Shown one piece after another: positions 40,565 through 52,700 of a stretch of DNA of 64,000 nucleotides. The notes beneath the pieces were generated by a model. The model was not told where the DNA came from. It saw only the letters and a program-made list of their open reading frames with translations, and did no database searches. The position numbers were made by a program, and so were the translations under genes. This DNA is from Orthonyx spaldingii (taxonomy: Eukaryota > Chordata > Aves > Passeriformes > Orthonychidae), in the NCBI GenBank assembly GCA_013397795.1, contig VZTJ01005469.1:489713-553712 (forward strand). Direction: 5' to 3'. How positions within the stretch are numbered: the stretch's first letter is position 1; each line of letters starts with the position of its first letter.

Positions 40565-43500
40565 AAATGCACATCCAAAATACTTCATATTCATAGGCAA
40601 TACTAAAAGTTGTGTGAATTTTAATAAGGAAGCTGTATCCCCGGAAACTGGAGTCCTTTCTTATCCACAGAGAAGTCACACTTCTCCTGCTTGTGAGTTT
40701 CAGTTGCAATCAGAAAGAACTGCTCTGCATGTCCCAAACCTTCTTTCCTTTACTCCTTAAAACTTCAGTACCTCTGGAAATTACAGAACTGCAGTACTCA
40801 TTCAGGAAAGCACTTTCCAGTCATGTTTTGGAAGGCCATTTCGTAGATTCTTTAGACCCTGTTTGATACAATGAAGAGAGTTTAGAAAACTACCCTCATT
40901 CTCCCAGAGCACCACTCTGCTTTGCTAGGTTAGTGCAAAACATCTTGTGAAGAACACATGCTTAAGGAGCAGTACCTGCATGCCGTAAGTCAGTGGAGTG
41001 AAAGACTGACAGTGCTTTTGTATTTCAAGGCTAAAATATACAGGAAGTTTTGAAAAAGCAACCTCAAAGACCCTGTCTACCAAACCTAATTTTTAATTGT
41101 GTCAGCCTATTCAGGAGCAAAAAAAAAAGCCATAAACAGGCTTCACCCTACAGACCTTGTCTATATCTTTTGCCGCGCTCCACTAGAGCTTGCACAATCT
41201 CAAGTTACCTTGAATATGACCCTGTCTTTCATGATCAAAGATGCCTTCCATGTTTTTCTCACATTCAGTGTCTGCCTAGATCTTTCAAAAATCGTACAGC
41301 ACATACTTCAGGGTGTAGAATATGGCAAAATATACTCACTTTAACATAAATGGTGTAGGCCAAAGACAGACTATGTGCTTATGGATAAAATACGCTCCAT
41401 GAATTCTGAAGAGCTTAACTTAGAAGTGTAGTGAACATCTGCTATACAGACAGACAGAGATCAGCAGATGTTTTGATTTTGCCTACCTTTTTTTTAATCT
41501 TGGAAGCTAGCCACATGATATTCTTATTGTGCTTTGGGTTTGTTCACCAGTGAAGACAAAATTCTTATGACTAAACTTCATCATTGTCTGAATACTGAGA
41601 AGCAATATGAATCTGGTTTTTCTTTTTTTATAGCTTGAACTAATAACCCATAAATTGGCTTGTTCAGATGCTTGTTTGCTCTGCTGAAGACTAAAACACA
41701 CAGACTTCTGCGTGAAAGGAGAAACTTTTGGCAGACCGATGCTTCTCCTCCTACATAATAATCTTTTTCCAAAATCATGTGAACAGACATTTTGCTCTCA
41801 TTTAAGTCCCATGTATTCTCTTCAGTCTGTGTCAGAACTCCCAGAGGTGTCAATGGGATTTGCATGTATAAATCAAAACTGACTGCCTTCAATTTGTGTG
41901 CGTTTAAGCAATGTTTATGTGGGAAGTCTCAACTTCAAGTTTCTAGCCCTGGAAAATTTATCTTAAAATAATTACAGTCAGTGAATTACTGCTATTTGAA
42001 AGGATTGCAAAGCATCTGTCCCAACTTTTAATGACAAAACAAGTGATAATTCAACAGCTTAATCTCCTTTTATTCCTCCTTCATGAGAATACTCTTACAT
42101 TTGTAGAAAATTCTTTGTTTCTTCAATATGTTCTGTTAAAGCCAAAGGCTGAGGCCTAAAACGGCCAAAAAATCAACTCAGATTTTATGACTAAGATCTT
42201 GATAGCCTAGCTTTGGTTCCTCACTACTGAATGCATAATGCAACCTGTATAATGCTCTCCTCCACTCTCCTTTCACTATTGCCACCAAAGAAAAAATTAA
42301 AAATTTTAACTGTCAGAAACTGCTGAGACAGTGTGTTCCAGCAACACACTCTAACATAGGGAGCTTCCAAAAGCAGACCCTGCTTTGCAACAAGACTTCA
42401 GTCTTGCTTGATCTTGGTTATAGTCTGGGGCCACTGAACGAAGCTGCAAGCAGATAAGGCACTGCAGCACTGGGAGGTGAACGTTCTCAGCCAAGAGGAG
42501 AAAACACACATTCCAGGACTCAGGAGCTGGATGTGCTCTTTCCCCAAAAGGCACAGGAAGAAAGAGGATGAAGTAACTTCTCAAAGCCCTTTTTTTCTCC
42601 CCCTTACCTAGAACAGTTCTGCTGCTCTCATTTAAACCATCAAGACTGGATATAACCTACCAGGGGCTGGCACTTCTCTGATACTATATTAATGTCTCCC
42701 TGGTGGCTGATTTCAGAGGTCATTTTCTGAGATTGAGAGTATTTCCACCCCTACTCTGTAAATGCTATTCCTGAAAGCTCTCCTCCTCATATAGTTCCTT
42801 ACACACCCTCCGCTGAAATTCTGCCTGACATCTGCAAGGGGAAGTGGACAGCACAGAGTAATCCTGCACCCTGGCAAAGGCTGAAGGCTGAAAGAAAACT
42901 AGCTCTGCTAGCTACATATTGTGTTAGGTTTCCCCAGATGGACATTTTGTGCTCGAGCACAAAGAGAGTCTTAGAACAAGCTTAAGTAACATCAGGTTCT
43001 GATTTCTGTTCTTAAGTTGTCATTTTATCTCTAGTTTAGCTAAAATTTAGAATGCTGCAGAAAACCTAACATTTCAGTTGCAGCTGGTTTCCACTCTGGC
43101 ACAAAGTTGCTAACAGAACATCCTTACTGTAAAAACAAGAATGATCTGCATTCCTTCAAAAATTGTAGGGTATGTGATATTGCAGCATTGTCTCTGCAGG
43201 CACAAATACTGTGTGGGCTGCGTACAAGGATGTGTTCTGCACAGCTGTATTTGGGGGAAATGAAGGGGGGGAAATAAAATGCTTTTCTTCTCCATATTTG
43301 GAAAGATGCTTGGCCATGTTTCATTGAGTAATTCAAGCAAAAAGCTATTTGGCTAAAGGACAGCAATCCTCAGACTGTTTGTTTGCAGAAGGGTTTTTAA
43401 CTGGGGGTAAAGATTTCCCTTTTGTTTAGTAATCAGGGTGGTGTTAAATGACCATATGATCTTGTGGGGAGACAGTAAAGAATTACTGGAATTCACAAAG

Positions 43501-46500
43501 TCTGTGGATTTTAATGAGACAATTAAAGAGATACAGTAATGTGATTGTAAAAGCAGCTGAAGTGCTGCTCTTAAGCTTTCCTTTTCAGGACCAGTCAGCC
43601 CTCTTCTGTCACATGACAAAGAGAGTTTATTCACAAGATCTAATGTTTTTTTTGTTACCTGCTGTTTTGTAATGGAATAGAGTCACAGTCCAGCACCACC
43701 TTCTTAAGTACACTGTCATCAGAAGCCACATGAAACCTGCATTTTCTGTTCAAGTAATGAAGCCCAGGACAGATATTTTGACCTTCAGGGACATTTAAAG
43801 TGGGAAAAACTCCTTCTGCTCTCCACTTCCCCATCTGCTGCAGATCAGTATGAACCAAAGCACAAATAATATGCATGAATACAACAGGGAAAAGACCATC
43901 AAAAGAAGAGGGCTTAGGCACACCAACATGGAAAGGATTTGTAAAGAGCTGGCAGGCAGGCTTGGAGAAGGCAATTTCATTACAACAGAGATTTCCCCTG
44001 GAAATGCTGCTTTCAGAAAAGCTTAGTGAACATATAGTGAACAGAGTGCTTGCTGCTTACACATACACACATGACCTTCACCATCTGCAAGATGACTTTT
44101 TCATTTGCAAGCACAGCCTCATGGATAAAATACCTTCTTGAGGATTTTACATGCTGAGTCCAAGCTTTTAAGTTTCAGTTTATTCCAGAAATTATTCTAA
44201 GGTTTTGTTAAATCACATCAGGTACAGACTTGAATTCCTTGACTGCCCTGACTCTTTCCCTCATACCATTAGATTTTGTTTACTACAGATGCTGATGCTA
44301 ACTTCTCACAGTGTCTTGTAACCTTTAGTGTCTCCTTTCTGCACAAATAGATATGAACATCAACGAATGTAAAGAGAGTTACCTGTGTTATATACAAGGG
44401 AAAATATATGAGGAGAATTATTCACAATATACAGGTCACTGAATCTTTTCAAAGTCTTTTGCACACTAATTATTCATGGACTGAAATTTCCCCTTGCCAT
44501 TCAAATTTTCCTGGATTTTGTTTCACATCAGTACCATCCTAGCATCTCATCTTGTATCCACAGACAAAGCTTAGCTGTTCACCTGTTTATTCCTCTACTA
44601 TTGCAAACTCCCTGCATAATAAAAATATTTACATCTGGCATTAATGACTTCACTCTGTATCTCTGTACACATACATCTTTTTGTTAAACCTGTAAGAGCT
44701 TCTGTGCAGCATCACTGCAGGGCCTGCGTGCCTTAAGAAAATGCATGCTTTCACAAATTGTACATGTATCAAGGATTAATTTAAAATTGCCCTGTTATTT
44801 TTTGCATTTGTAATTCTGATGAGATCACTAAGACTGAAATTAACTACTGTGTTTTCACTATTAGTCATACCTGATTGTACATGGGCAGTACAAGAGATGC
44901 ATATGAAAACTGACCGTTGATATGAATTGCTCTTCCTTTGCTAAAAATGTTTCCAATATATCTTCTTTTCCTTTGCTTCTGAGTCCTAAAATGTGTGGCA
45001 TTTATAAATATGAATCTGGGATTATGTAAACATGGGTGAAACAAAGGAACTGACAATTAGCTTTCCAACAAACTAATCCAGACAAGAGACAAGTATTTTT
45101 GATGATCTGAAAACTCGGGGTAACAGCAGGACATCATGACTGCAATGATCCACTTCAGTTAGCAGCACCTTGAGAAACCAGACTCTTCTTGCCTATACAT
45201 TTGCATTCTTTCATTCTGGTTTGTGCAAAGACCAACACAGTCTATAGCCCAGTGCAATGTAGATGAGAAGACTAGATAGACTAGTGGTATGAATCAGACC
45301 ACAGTGGATGTGCTTACAGCATCATTTCTTTAATCTCCCAAAGACCAATGGTGCAAATCAACTTGCTGAGAACTTTGGTAGTGGTAGCAACTTTCAGCTA
45401 CCCTTTGAAGAGAAAAAATTCGCATAGTAGCCCAAGTATGATGTTGTATTTTTCATTGCACTGTAACATGAACAGAAAATGATCAGTCCATCACACATCC
45501 TTTGGTACCAGAACTATTCTTCACATATGGCTCTGTAAGAGTGTCTGATTTCTATCTTTTCTTCAAGCACTGAGTTGCAGAACTATATCTAAGAAACAAA
45601 TTTTTCCAAAGCACTTGGACCACTGCATACATGTAAGAACATGCTGGATCTGTATATCAAATGCATCATTTCTTTAATTAAAGAATATATTCTGTTACTT
45701 AGTCTCTTGTCATTTGCAGTGAAATTTGAGTATTGCTGGAAAGTCAAAAGGACAGTTTTGGATCAATTTTCCATCAGCTAAAGCCTCAGTGAATAAAGAA
45801 TAAATAATTCAATTAAATGTAAACGTGGGGCTTGACTTGTAAATGCACCAATGTACCTATGTATACCATTCCACTGTGATATGTCAACAAAAGCAAGCTC
45901 AGGCAGAGAGGAGTAGCAGAAAATGTGCAAAGGAAGGAAAATACCAACAAAAGACCAAAAGTTGCAATCAACAGGTTTACATGGCTAATCTGTTCCAGCG
46001 GAATTTTTGTGAGACTAAGTTACTCCTGGAAATGGAGTTAAGTAGAAAACTATTTCATTTGAAACCAATGGCTAAAATAAACCCAAGTTCTTGCCTCATA
46101 ACATTCTAGAGAATTAAATCTTTACGGAGGTTGTTTAGAGGGTAGCAGGTTCTGAGTTTGGCAGGAGGTCTCTTTGCAAGCGTATCTCTTTCCCAAAGAG
46201 ATTCGCAGACAGCAAGAAAACACGGGACCTCTTATGAGGAATGGCTTATAATGTCACATTTGGCTACCAGGAATTTTTCATAACAAGCACAGTTTATTGT
46301 CACTGCTGCTACATCTATGTCTGTGTTTGCATACACGTGTTGATGTACATATGCAAGTGCTGTCCCTGCCTTTTAATGCACACACCCTTGTGGACACTCA
46401 CCCCACATATTCGGACACCTCGCTGTCGTTTCTGTGATATGCACATCAGTAAAGTATTGCTACATCTGAAAGTTGGAAAACCGAGTCCTCAGTCTGCTGA

Positions 46501-46555
46501 AGTGTGCCCTTGAACAAGAGCGGGAGACTATGACAGAACCAGGAGAGGGACCAGA
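40565..46555. other. intergenic, no gene recognised
   Basis: No exon, RNA gene or identifiable repeat was seen. The sequence remains AT-rich up to about 46,500, where CpG dinucleotides start to appear on approach to the SVEP1 promoter. Confidence 0.55.
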
Positions 46556-46617
46556 GCATATGGACCCTTCAAACCTCCCAGCCGCAGGCGCATTCTCCCC
46601 GCAAAACAAAGGGCTAA

Positions 46618-46643
46618 ATTAACCACGATTAATTCGGCACGTG
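46618..46643. promoter_or_regulatory. candidate homeodomain palindrome and E-box
   Basis: ATTAACCACGATTAAT (46,618-46,633) has two inverted ATTAA half-sites separated by six bases, the core of many homeodomain sites. It is followed four bases later by CACGTG (46,638-46,643), a canonical E-box. Both lie about 0.5 kb upstream of the SVEP1 start codon, at the edge of the CpG island. Binding is inferred from motif only. Confidence 0.35.
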
Positions 46644-46707
46644 TCAGTGCAAGCCCTCGCAACGTCCCCGCCAGCAGCAGCAGCTCCAGCGGAAAAGACG
46701 CTCCTCA

Positions 46708-47015
46708 NNNNNNNNNNNNNNNNNNNNNNNNNNNNNNNNNNNNNNNNNNNNNNNNNNNNNNNNNNNNNNNNNNNNNNNNNNNNNNNNNNNNNNNNNNNNN
46801 NNNNNNNNNNNNNNNNNNNNNNNNNNNNNNNNNNNNNNNNNNNNNNNNNNNNNNNNNNNNNNNNNNNNNNNNNNNNNNNNNNNNNNNNNNNNNNNNNNNN
46901 NNNNNNNNNNNNNNNNNNNNNNNNNNNNNNNNNNNNNNNNNNNNNNNNNNNNNNNNNNNNNNNNNNNNNNNNNNNNNNNNNNNNNNNNNNNNNNNNNNNN
47001 NNNNNNNNNNNNNNN
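46708..47015. other. assembly gap (308 N)
   Basis: A run of 308 undetermined bases sits in the GC-rich region just upstream of SVEP1 exon 1, where sequencing dropout is common. It probably covers part of the promoter and 5'UTR. Open frames that run through it are not evidence of coding. Confidence 0.99.
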
Positions 47016-47124
47016 AGGGAGGCACGTCGGACGCCCCTGCGAGGAGAGAGGAGGTGGGGCGCCAGGGCGACCAGCCGCTCTCCTGCCGCGGCCGCCGGCG
47101 GCTCCCGGCGCCCGCCGCCCCGCC
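47016..47124 (+). other. SVEP1: SVEP1 5'UTR, visible part
   Basis: GC-rich sequence between the gap and the start codon. The reading frame of the start codon is open all the way to the gap edge, with neither a stop nor another ATG. The start therefore rests on similarity and context rather than on an upstream stop. The start context is GCCATGT, with G at -3. Confidence 0.65.
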
Positions 47125-47649
47125 ATGTGGCCCCTGGTGGCTCTCTGCTGCTGGGGCGGGCTGTCGCTGTCGCTGTCCCTGCCGCCGTCGGCGCCGCAGG
47201 GCCGGGCCGGCGGCCAGCTGGGCGCCCTCCTCCGCGCCCCGACTTTCGCCTCGCCGTCCCTGGAGGCGCCGGCGCTGCCCGACACGACGGAGAGCAAGGT
47301 GGAGAAGCTGGGGCGCGCCTTCAAGCGCCAGGTGCGGCGCCTGCGGGCGCGCAGCGGGCGGCTGGAGCTGGTGTTCCTGGTGGACGAGTCGTCGAGCGTG
47401 GGTCCGGCCAACTTCCTCAGCGAGCTGCGCTTCGTCAAGAAGCTGCTCTCCGACTTCCCCGTGGTGCCCGCGGCCACGCGCGTCGCCATCGTCACCTTCT
47501 CCTCGCGCAGCAACGTGGTGCCACGCGTGGACTACATCTCGCGGCGCCGGCCGCAGCAGCACAAGTGCGCCCTGCTGGGACGCGAGATCCCCGCCATCGC
47601 CTACCGCGGCGGCGGCACCTACACCAAGGGCGCCTTCCAGCAGGCGGCG
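47125..47649 (+). CDS. SVEP1: SVEP1 (polydom) coding exon 1: signal peptide and first part of vWA domain
   Basis: This exon encodes residues 1-175 of SVEP1, a very large secreted matrix protein that binds integrin alpha-9/beta-1 and takes part in vessel and lymphatic development (known of the family). Residues 1 to about 23 form a signal peptide with the conserved start MWP and CCWG. Residues 24 to about 78 are a poorly conserved, Arg- and Ala-rich linker. The von Willebrand factor A domain begins at ELVFLVDESSSVG, giving metal-site residues D87, S89 and S91, and includes the TFSS, VPRVDYIS and RGGGTYTKGAF blocks with T165. The exon ends after codon 175 (AA) at the donor GCG|GTGAGA, phase 0. 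The start is chosen by similarity to other vertebrate SVEP1 proteins and an acceptable Kozak context. Open translation beyond 47,649 is intron read-through. Confidence 0.95.
47161..47186 (+). repeat. SVEP1: hexamer repeat inside the signal peptide
   Basis: CTGTCG-type hexamers are repeated about four times with slight changes and encode the LSLSLSL hydrophobic core. Such a repeat can vary in length by slippage without changing frame. Confidence 0.7.
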
Positions 47650-47935
47650 GTGAGACGGGGCGGCGGCGGGGGCTGCGGGGGGATGCGCGGCGAGAGGAGT
47701 GAGCGGTGGTGCTGTGAGGCGCGGCCCCGGTGCGGTGCGGGGTGCGCTGTGGCAAAGCGAGGTCTCGGCATCGATGTGTGAGTCGCGGTAGTGCGCGGGG
47801 TGTTGGGGTGCGATGGCTCGGTGTGCGGTGTGCTGTGGGAGTGTGGTTCTCCGCGTTGTTCGAGGGTGACAAGGAGTGTAGGGCTGTGTGATGGGGTGTG
47901 GAATGGTGCGGTGTGCGATGCAGAATAGTCCGGTC
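47650..47935 (+). other. G-rich, GC-skewed start of intron 1
   Basis: The non-template strand is strongly G over C, with runs of 4, 5 and 6 G at 47,657-47,660, 47,668-47,672 and 47,677-47,682. Many GTGYG-type words follow to about 47,935. Such skew just downstream of CpG-island promoters is associated with R-loops and G-quadruplex formation (inference). Confidence 0.5.
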
Positions 47936-49580
47936 AGGGCAATTAGTCAGAATCTTCCCGTATTGCATGCGCCTGTAACTCCCATGTTTTCTGCTGCCCT
48001 TGCAAACAAATGCGTGAAATGCGTTCTTTGAAGGGGCATGGAGCCCATGTCTCAATTTCAGAAGTGATACATACAAGTCAAGTCTGGCATCTGAAATGCC
48101 TGCCTGGTTTTGTGGCAGCAGGACTTGAGTGCCCGCTAGCTGTCAGACATACCTACATACTGTTGCCAGGTGTCTGTTTTAATTGCTGATGGCTTATAGG
48201 TCCCCTTAAGCTGTGTACACTATACCAATAAGTGGGGGCGTGTCCCCAGAAACATTTGCAGACACCATAACACAATCACTTGTAGTGCTGTCATACAGGC
48301 CCATGGCAGAAATTTGATCTAGGCAGCTCCTGGACATGTGTTGGCACTTGATCATGCTGGGGAGACTTCCCAGTAGATGGTTCATGGACAGCCTGTCTAC
48401 TCAGGAAGCTTTTTTTACAAGGCTAGGCCTGGCTCTTCCTTGTCATTTGGCCTCTGTGTTCAGAAACAGCCACCAAACCAAGTCTTATTTTCGATTTTGG
48501 TTTGGTTTTTTTTTTTACATCTAATTTCTGGTCGTGTCCTGTAGCTAAGTATTGGGTGCACTTGTCTTGAAACACTTGCACATTCTCATTTGGAGCTGAG
48601 GAATGAGATTGCAAGAGGTGCGTCACTGCTGGGCATATGAAATTGGCAAAAAATTATTCTCTTCTTCACATTTGGCAGGAGAAAGCAAGTCCATCCATAG
48701 TCTAATATGCTCAGAGCTGCATATGCCAAATCTGCTTTAGGAAAACACATCCCTGTATTACATCTTCCACTGTGAAGCCATCTTTCAACATAGATTCATC
48801 CCAGGGGTGTTGTGTGAAAAAGTTAATGATACAAGTTAAAAATAACCATTAAAAACAAAATATAAGCTTAAGAAATACCATCTGTTTTCTTGATAGGAAA
48901 TTTTGACTAATGATATCTTTAAAGTGGAATAAACAAAAAATCCCTTCAGCAACCTACAATTTAGTTTCTTGAGCCTAGCTAAACTTTGTGGCATGCAACA
49001 GCATGATTGTCATTTTACACTATGGTCTTATAAGAATGTGGGAAGAAAAATATTCACATGGTGACAGGGAGAATTAAGATAGAATGACAAGGTTAAATTC
49101 CGGTCTGCTTATTGACTCTTGGTTACAGATAGTGTACTGTGGTTTTCTTCAGTATGTTTCTTCTTGTCAGACAAATTAACATCTTCAGGGAATACTCTCC
49201 TTTCTAGACACACTTCAGAAAATGACTGTTCTAAGTTTAAAATACTACTGTTGGAATAAATCTAGAAAGTTTTGTAAGTATAACAGAACTGCTATTCCCT
49301 CTGGACTCAGACTCCTGCCTTATGTTTTTAACTGTTTTTTGGTGCAACCATAATTACTTCTTCTTTCACTTTTCTAAAATGTCTCGTTTTTAAGTTCTTC
49401 TTTTTCTTTTACACTTTAATTTGGGGGTCCTTCTGCTTCTAATCAGAATTCTCTGCTTCCTTTCCAAACTCAAAACTATCTGCAAAGCATTACAAAGTCT
49501 TTGAAATTATATCAGTTACGTGTTATAGTAACAGAAAATGAGGGAAAGTGCATTGTTCGAATAATGACATCACTTAAATC

Positions 49581-49718
49581 GTCAAGCAGCACTCTTCATT
49601 GGTAGGTCTCAAAGTGATTAATTGACATCTGTGACAGTTCCACTGAACCCACAGAGGCAGAGAGATAAGTGAATTCTGCAAGGCCGTCAGGCCAGTTAGT
49701 GTCTGACCTGGGAACATG
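49581..49718 (-). mobile_element. ancient MIR-like (CORE-SINE) fragment
   Basis: Read on the minus strand, the order of blocks matches MIR-type elements: a GACACTAACTGGCCTGAC region, then TTCACTTATCTCTCTGCCTC (counterpart of 'agttacttaacctctctgtgcctc'), and near the end CACTTTGAGACCTACCAATG (counterpart of the L2/L3-type tail 'ctttgagatcctyggatgaa'). It is heavily diverged, as expected for an element older than birds. The boundaries are approximate. Confidence 0.55.
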
Positions 49719-52700
49719 AGCAAGCAGGAGCAAGATTTACATAGCAGTTGCTGTCTCAGCGTGCGGCAGCAAAACTGTTCATTTAACATCATCCTAAAAG
49801 CAGACCTGTCCCGTTTGACAAGCTGTTGCACAACCATGTAATGTCCATCTTCTTTGAAAACATAAGAAAGTTCTCCTTGGAACTGCAGTTTTGCATCCTC
49901 TCCAAAGGTACTTCACTGATAAGTTTATTGCAGAGTTTCTGTGTTTTGTCAAAGCTGTCCATAGTAACTTTTGCCATGTGGACCATCATTTGACATTCCT
50001 ATCCAGCAAATTAAAGATAAATTCTATGAGATTCACAGGAATGTGCTGGATATACCACAAGAGACAGTGGCAAGAGACGGCACCCTGATGAGAAAGGCTG
50101 AACTGCTACTGATGTTTGGGTTTGCCACCCTGTTTGTGATTTTGTGCCACAGTTGAGCTAGCAAGTGCTCCTTTTCAGGAGTCTTTCTTTTAAGGCACAT
50201 GCAAACAGTCATAGAGGAGGGAAGAAACTGAGCTCATTCATTCAAAACTCTTTGGCTTCAGTTTTTCACAGCATAAGTTGGTAGGACTGCACAAACTACA
50301 TGCAGCTTATGTTAAGCAGATTGCTTATTGCATTATGGAAAGCTACAGAGCTGTTGTGACAGCAAGAAAAAACCAAAAGCGGACTTGAGAATACAAACAG
50401 GTTTGAGCGAGTGTTGCTCCTGATGCTTAAAGAATGCATCTAAAGCCAGAAGACCTCAATGGTGAAAAGTGTTGAGAGACCTGCAGGCAACTCTATTGGA
50501 GCTTCTGATCCTTAGGGATAACCACTGCTAACAGCACCCATTATATCTTGTGGGAGGAATCTGCATATATTACCTGATGGTTTTGAAATAGAACTGAGGG
50601 GTCATCGTGCAATGATGTAAGTTTAATGGTGTGTTCTTGTCTTAGCAGTGAGAGTCACAGTTATATATATGCCAGCATTGGTGTGCTATCTTTATTGATG
50701 GACAGTTTAAACATCCTGAAGCTGCATTGGTTTTGGTGGGCTAAAAAAAAAAAAAGATGAAAATAAAAATTATTTAAGCTACTCCATGTGGCAATGTCTT
50801 GATAAAATTATGTCTTCTAAGGAGAAGATAGTCTGATTTCTGTCTTTCAGTGGAAACAAAATGGGAACAATTTCTCTTCATAATTGAAGTGCAAGTTGTA
50901 GGTGTGCTCTACTGTTGAGTAGAAGCCAGAGTTAATACTCAGACAGCCTTAGACGAGTCAATTTTTGTAAAAAATCCGGCAACGCGGTAGCTGAGGGAGA
51001 CTTTGGGAGTTCTTCTGTGTTATAATATTTATTGCATTTGAAAGGTAATCTTTTTGTTTTTGTAATTCATCTTCACTCCATTGAAGTCAGTATAGGTATA
51101 TGCAAGTGGAAGGTTTGTCACCTACAGAATAAAGTGACACATTTTCTAAGAATCTGGTCTTTGAAATCTGGTGTCTGTAACTAACGTGATCTTTAGGGAG
51201 GATGACGAATGTCCAATCAGCATGTCAAATTCGGTGCTCTGTGTTATAATTAATAAATATTTTTTTCAAAAGTCCCTCAAAAGAATGTAAGCACATATCA
51301 GTTTAGGATAAACAGTTCTAATGCTTATTTAAATAAGTAGTGGTGACTTTGTTTTCTCTGTTTGACAAAAGCACAGAAGTCCAAGATGCAGCATTGCTAT
51401 CCACTAGGAAAATTAGCTTTTATTTTCAATGCATTTTCAGATTCAGAATCTCATTTTCAAATTAAAATGAAAAATTAGTTGAAGGAAAAGAACTGAAAAT
51501 CTTTTCATACCGTGTACTTGGTTAAAGTGTTTTTATTTGGAAAAAGTAGTGCCCTCTCACTGAGAAGATGAACATTCAGAATCATGTATGTTGTCTGGTT
51601 ATAAAGAATGTGTTTGTGGATTTTTATTCCTATGAGCTCTGCAAAATCAGCAGCTAATAATGAGAGAGTAGCAGATTCTAGCCTACCTTTGGCATCATGC
51701 TCTAAATATCTGATGATGGCTTAGGTCAACTAGAACTAACTGACTCGTTAACAGCATTGGGCGTCTCTGAGTTTTGATATGGCCTTGGGAGTCTGTGTTA
51801 AAGATATGGTGGGAAAAAAAAATGAAGTCAACCTGGTTTACCTCTTTGGGCACCTTTGAAATTGCAGAGCTCATAGTTAGGGATTACCAAATTGAAAGTA
51901 GCTTTCCTGTCAGGCATCACTAATGTCAGCTCTAAATCACTAGTTTTAATCAGTGTGGTGTTTGTGAAGAGTGCTGGTCCTGCATACTGCAGCCTGGCAC
52001 GGGATTTGTTCACAGGATTAATACGGCAGGGTCAGAGGCAAGATACACATCTGCACATCAAGCATTGCACTTAGACCAAGCCTGAAATGTACCTACAAGT
52101 TACCTTAAGAAGTTATTAAGTAGTTAATTTTTTCTCTGACTTTTTGGCCAGGACAGGCAGAAAGTGCTCTGTTTAGCATCATATCTGGGGCTGCCTAATA
52201 ATGACTGATAGTTTCGTTGTTTGAAAACCTGTTCTTTGGAAATTGATCTGTTTGTGCTTACAAAATTGTGTCCTGCCCTTTGGTCTAAGCAGAAGCATAT
52301 AATTAGGAAGTCTGGTGTTCAGCATATTAGCCACTTGTTATCTTCCCTTTAACTTAAGTGCAATTTGTTTTAAAAATGCTTAAATATGTGCTTTATAAGA
52401 AGCACTGAAGGTTTCTGCTGGATACTCTTCTGCCTTTTCTGCTCATTGAGGTAAAATGCATTTGTCCATGTGAGGTACTGAAGAGAGACAGCCTGGCTTC
52501 AGGCAGTGACTGAAGTGCCTCATCCTGGGAGTCTGTATTCCAGTAGCGCCCACTGGCAGGGTCATCCCCATGTGCAGTGCCTCTGTTTGGCAGTTCTACA
52601 TTAGGTGTGCTGAAGCTTTTATTCCAGTGTCACACTCTTCATTGAGTATGTAGGAAGATGCAAGTGCCTTGATCCACTGCATGGCTGTATACCCTGGGTT

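Larger units (their letters stand above)
46560..47800 (+). promoter_or_regulatory. SVEP1: CpG-island promoter region of SVEP1 (contains a gap)
   Basis: Base composition changes abruptly from AT-rich to very GC- and CpG-rich around the first coding exon, then returns to background within about 300 bases of the start of intron 1. This is the usual picture of a vertebrate CpG-island promoter. The transcription start cannot be placed because 308 N bases lie inside the island. No TATA box was seen in the visible part; the island type suggests a TATA-less promoter. Confidence 0.75.

Noticed and set aside
46641..47702. Long open frames (353, 289 and 285 codons) across the SVEP1 promoter on both strands
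   Set aside because: They run through the 308 N bases and through GC-rich sequence where stops are rare. Only the frame beginning at 47,125 matches a known protein.
47650..47781. Continuation of the SVEP1 frame after exon 1
   Set aside because: The conserved protein jumps from GAFQQAA to QILRHA in exon 2, and a good donor lies exactly at that point. The extension is Gly- and Arg-rich intron read-through.
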